This document shows positions 15,571 to 16,188 of a DNA stretch of 16,188 nt, piece after piece (the stretch's first letter is position 1; each line of letters begins with the position of its first letter). Both the position numbers and the translations under genes were made by a program. Origin of the DNA: Obelidium mucronatum (taxonomy: Eukaryota > Chytridiomycota > Chytridiomycetes > Chytridiales > Chytriomycetaceae). A model generated the notes under the pieces. It saw only the letters and a program-made list of their open reading frames with translations. It did not search any database and had not been told where the DNA came from. The stretch covers positions 1 through 16,188 of the forward strand of contig JAIVFH010000526.1 of NCBI GenBank assembly GCA_025765595.1, read 5' to 3'.

Positions 15571-16188
15571 ATGACCACCGCTGCCACTCTCGCGGCCTTT
15601 GCAATAGTGCACACTCCGGGCCCCGAGTTTCCCGATTCCGAAACCGAGTCCCTGTTTTCATTTCCACCTCAACTTACCGTAGACGAAGTACAACGATTGG
15701 CTGGCCTGGCACAGGGAATCAACAGCCTCGCCAGGTAAACTTACACCTTGCCAAACTTTAAATAGAAGTCATTTCTCTCTTTCTATCAATAACTGGTTTG
15801 AGCATAGTGCTTTTGCTCCTGGAAAACAAGTTCGCCTGGTCAAATCTCTCAAGCATCGTCTTGCAATTGCCCAGCCCGAACCAGGCTTCTGGATCCTGCT
15901 AGTACGTTCTTATTCCCGCTGAAATATACTCTTGAGAGTTCGGCAGCTGGGTCGTTGCCTATCGCGAATTGATGTTTCTCATTCATTGCCAACTAGAAAG
16001 TTAGACTGGGGTCTGTTGCTTCAAAATCGCCAGCGGATATTACAGCGGGAAAAACAGCCTCTATTCAATATCTTCCCACTTCAGTTCATGACCATGCGCT
16101 AGAATCTTTGGTTGTTCACATGTACGAACGATTCAGGGTAACAAAAAAAAAACTCAAATGATCTCGTCGGCTATTATTTAACGTTCGC
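15571..16188 (+). CDS. CCZ1: CCZ1-like vacuolar fusion protein, N-terminal part
   Basis: Three exons (15571-15734, 15808-15901, 15997-16137) with introns of 73 and 95 nt give the first 133 residues; a fourth exon lies past the window edge after the donor GTAACA at 16138. The protein opens with a hydrophobic beta strand (TLAAFAIVHTPGPEF), then LTVDEVQRLAGLAQGINSLA, SFAPGKQVRLVKSLKHRLAI and EPGFWILL. This follows the first longin domain of Ccz1/Intu/HPS4 proteins: a leading strand, 'E...VGLCEAIVQFTRTFSP', then 'EP.FW'. Ccz1 with Mon1 is the exchange factor that activates Rab7/Ypt7 on late endosomes and vacuoles. The call rests on pattern memory of a divergent family. HPS4 or another longin protein is the alternative. 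Confidence 0.68.

Overview
The window looks like nuclear DNA of a fungus. LEU1 is a single fused isopropylmalate isomerase, as in fungi; introns are short (about 40-180 nt) GT-AG types; spacing is tight; and the remaining recognisable genes (DPH3/KTI11, a CCZ1-like gene) are eukaryotic housekeeping genes. The CxHR zinc modules and a short Cys module recall proteins I associate with early-diverging fungi and protists, so an early-diverging fungus is my best guess, but the sequence does not prove the phylum.

Left third (1-5548): a nest of retroelements, all on the minus strand. The oldest is a decayed Ty1/copia element (5' LTR about 5094-5548, then gag, protease, integrase and the start of reverse transcriptase). 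A Ty3/gypsy-like element, of which I see the 5' LTR (996-2096), primer-binding site and gag (136-951), is inserted in the copia reverse transcriptase. Its LTR carries 71-bp tandem repeats, and the third repeat unit is split by a complete tRNA-derived SINE (1385-1713) with a poly(A) tail and a perfect 21-bp target-site duplication. Removing the SINE and one copy of the duplication restores the 71-bp unit exactly.

Middle (5549-9976): DPH3 (6019-6307, plus strand, one intron) is convergent with a long secreted Ser/Thr-rich protein gene (9976-6464, minus strand, six or seven introns). That protein has a signal peptide, a poly-Thr stalk, a six-Cys module and nine spaced copies of an H-x-VYYVTEWVPD motif. 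One certain and one possible reading-frame break lie in it.

Right third (10179-16188): LEU1 (12804-10179, minus, four exons, 798 codons) lies only 100 bp downstream of a gene for an unrecognised multi-zinc protein (15268-12905, minus, four exons, about 682 aa). In that gene a single 69-nt phase-0 exon encodes one C-x2-C...C-x-H zinc module. Across a bidirectional promoter of about 300 bp starts a CCZ1-like gene (15571 onward, plus), cut by the window edge after three exons. The genes do not form a pathway: they are leucine synthesis, diphthamide/tRNA modification, Rab7 activation, a putative nuclear regulator and a surface protein.
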